Below, in pieces: positions 63,749-64,000 of a stretch of DNA of 64,000 nt. Origin of the DNA: Streptococcus sp. S5 (lineage in GTDB: Bacteria; Bacillota; Bacilli; Lactobacillales; Streptococcaceae); NCBI RefSeq assembly GCF_034134805.1, contig NZ_CP139419.1, positions 1,922,001 to 1,986,000 of the forward strand, read 5' to 3'. Position numbers and translations under genes: made by a program. Under the pieces are notes generated by a model. It worked only from the letters and a program-made list of their open reading frames with translations, was not told the DNA's origin and did not search any database. Within the stretch, counting starts at the first letter, position 1. The number at the start of each line of letters is the position of its first letter.

Positions 63749-64000
63749 TTAATTTTTCATCAACCCTTCTTTTACCAAAAAGTCACGCGCTACTTTAGCA
63801 GCAGGCTTGCCTTCTACTCCGACTTGGTAGTTCATCTGGCTCATCTGGCTTTCAGTGATTTTACCAGCTAGCTTATTAAGCACACCTTCCAATTCGGGAT
63901 GTTTCTTAAGAAGAGCTTCTTTCATGAGGGGCGCCCCTTGATAAGGTGGGAAGAGTTGTTTGTCATCTTCGAGGACCACCAGGTCATAGCGAGCAAGTTC
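63749..64000 (-). CDS. osmoprotectant (glycine betaine/choline) ABC transporter binding domain, 3' part
   Basis: The C-terminal 83 residues of an OpuBC/OpuCC-type binding domain: [50 protein letters not shown]. The frame stays open to the window edge. In streptococci this domain is often fused to the permease (ProWX), which cannot be judged here. The GTG at 63979 is internal. Role: import of compatible solutes. Confidence 0.85.
   Translation of the reverse strand, partial: ELARYDLVVLEDDKQLFPPYQGAPLMKEALLKKHPELEGVLNKLAGKITESQMSQMNYQVGVEGKPAAKVARDFLVKEGLMKN

Overview
The window is chromosomal DNA of a viridans-group Streptococcus. Evidence: PolC, ClpL, PepS, Eep/RseP-type protease, DUF4649 next to trxA, an LPSTG cell-wall adhesin, a type VIIb secretion locus, and strong TTGACA-17-TATAAT promoters with AAGGAG ribosome sites. 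The mix fits the oral sanguinis/parasanguinis/mitis groups; I cannot fix the species. Almost everything is on the minus strand. No rRNA, tRNA, CRISPR array, IS element or prophage was seen.

Layout. 1-2.7 kb: 3' part of pepF, then DUF4649-trxA and rpsO. 2.8-12.7 kb: LPSTG adhesin, rsuA, two paralogous MFS transporters, a Crp/Fnr regulator, def and pepS, punctuated by three copies of a 176-bp intergenic repeat and one composite block of related repeats. 12.7-19.9 kb: an accessory stretch with a beta-helix/double AAA+ (CbxX/EccA-like) protein, a RelB-like antitoxin without toxin, and an A+T-rich DUF262 gene pair preceded by a 40-codon ORF and a terminator-like hairpin. 19.9-25.6 kb: polC and two envelope proteins. 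25.8-39.8 kb: a T7SSb locus (esxA-esaA-essA-esaB-essB-essC) followed by a variable module with an LXG-like candidate effector. 40-46.3 kb: lipoprotein, then uppS-cdsA-rseP-proS, yajC and a small HTH-like protein. 46.5-48.95 kb: clpL with a long leader holding a small upstream ORF and repeated motifs. 49-52.3 kb: a second T7SS cargo operon: two similar lipoproteins, a lipase with a C-terminal helical domain (reverse-LXG, TslA-like) and two small helical partners. 52.3-57.9 kb: a cystine-type ABC transporter with two MtaA-like (UroD-family) methyltransferase paralogs under two nearly superimposable promoters that carry a CYS-box-like element. 58-64 kb: lipoprotein e(P4)-type phosphatase, glmS, a GH1 phospho-beta-glucosidase, a class I amidotransferase (peptidase C26) and the 3' end of an osmoprotectant-binding protein.

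How the parts work together. EsxA/EsaA/EssA/EsaB/EssB/EssC form the secretion machine. The 27.2-29.4 kb LXG-like protein and the 49.7-51.3 kb lipase are its likely cargo, each with small helical partners; the DUF1310-like lipoproteins are candidate self-protection factors for the lipase. The UroD-family pair and the ABC transporter probably form a sulfur-amino-acid regulon, on grounds of promoter elements, zinc-thiol motifs and transporter class. The uppS-cdsA-rseP-proS block, yajC, glmS and polC are housekeeping functions in wall, membrane and replication.
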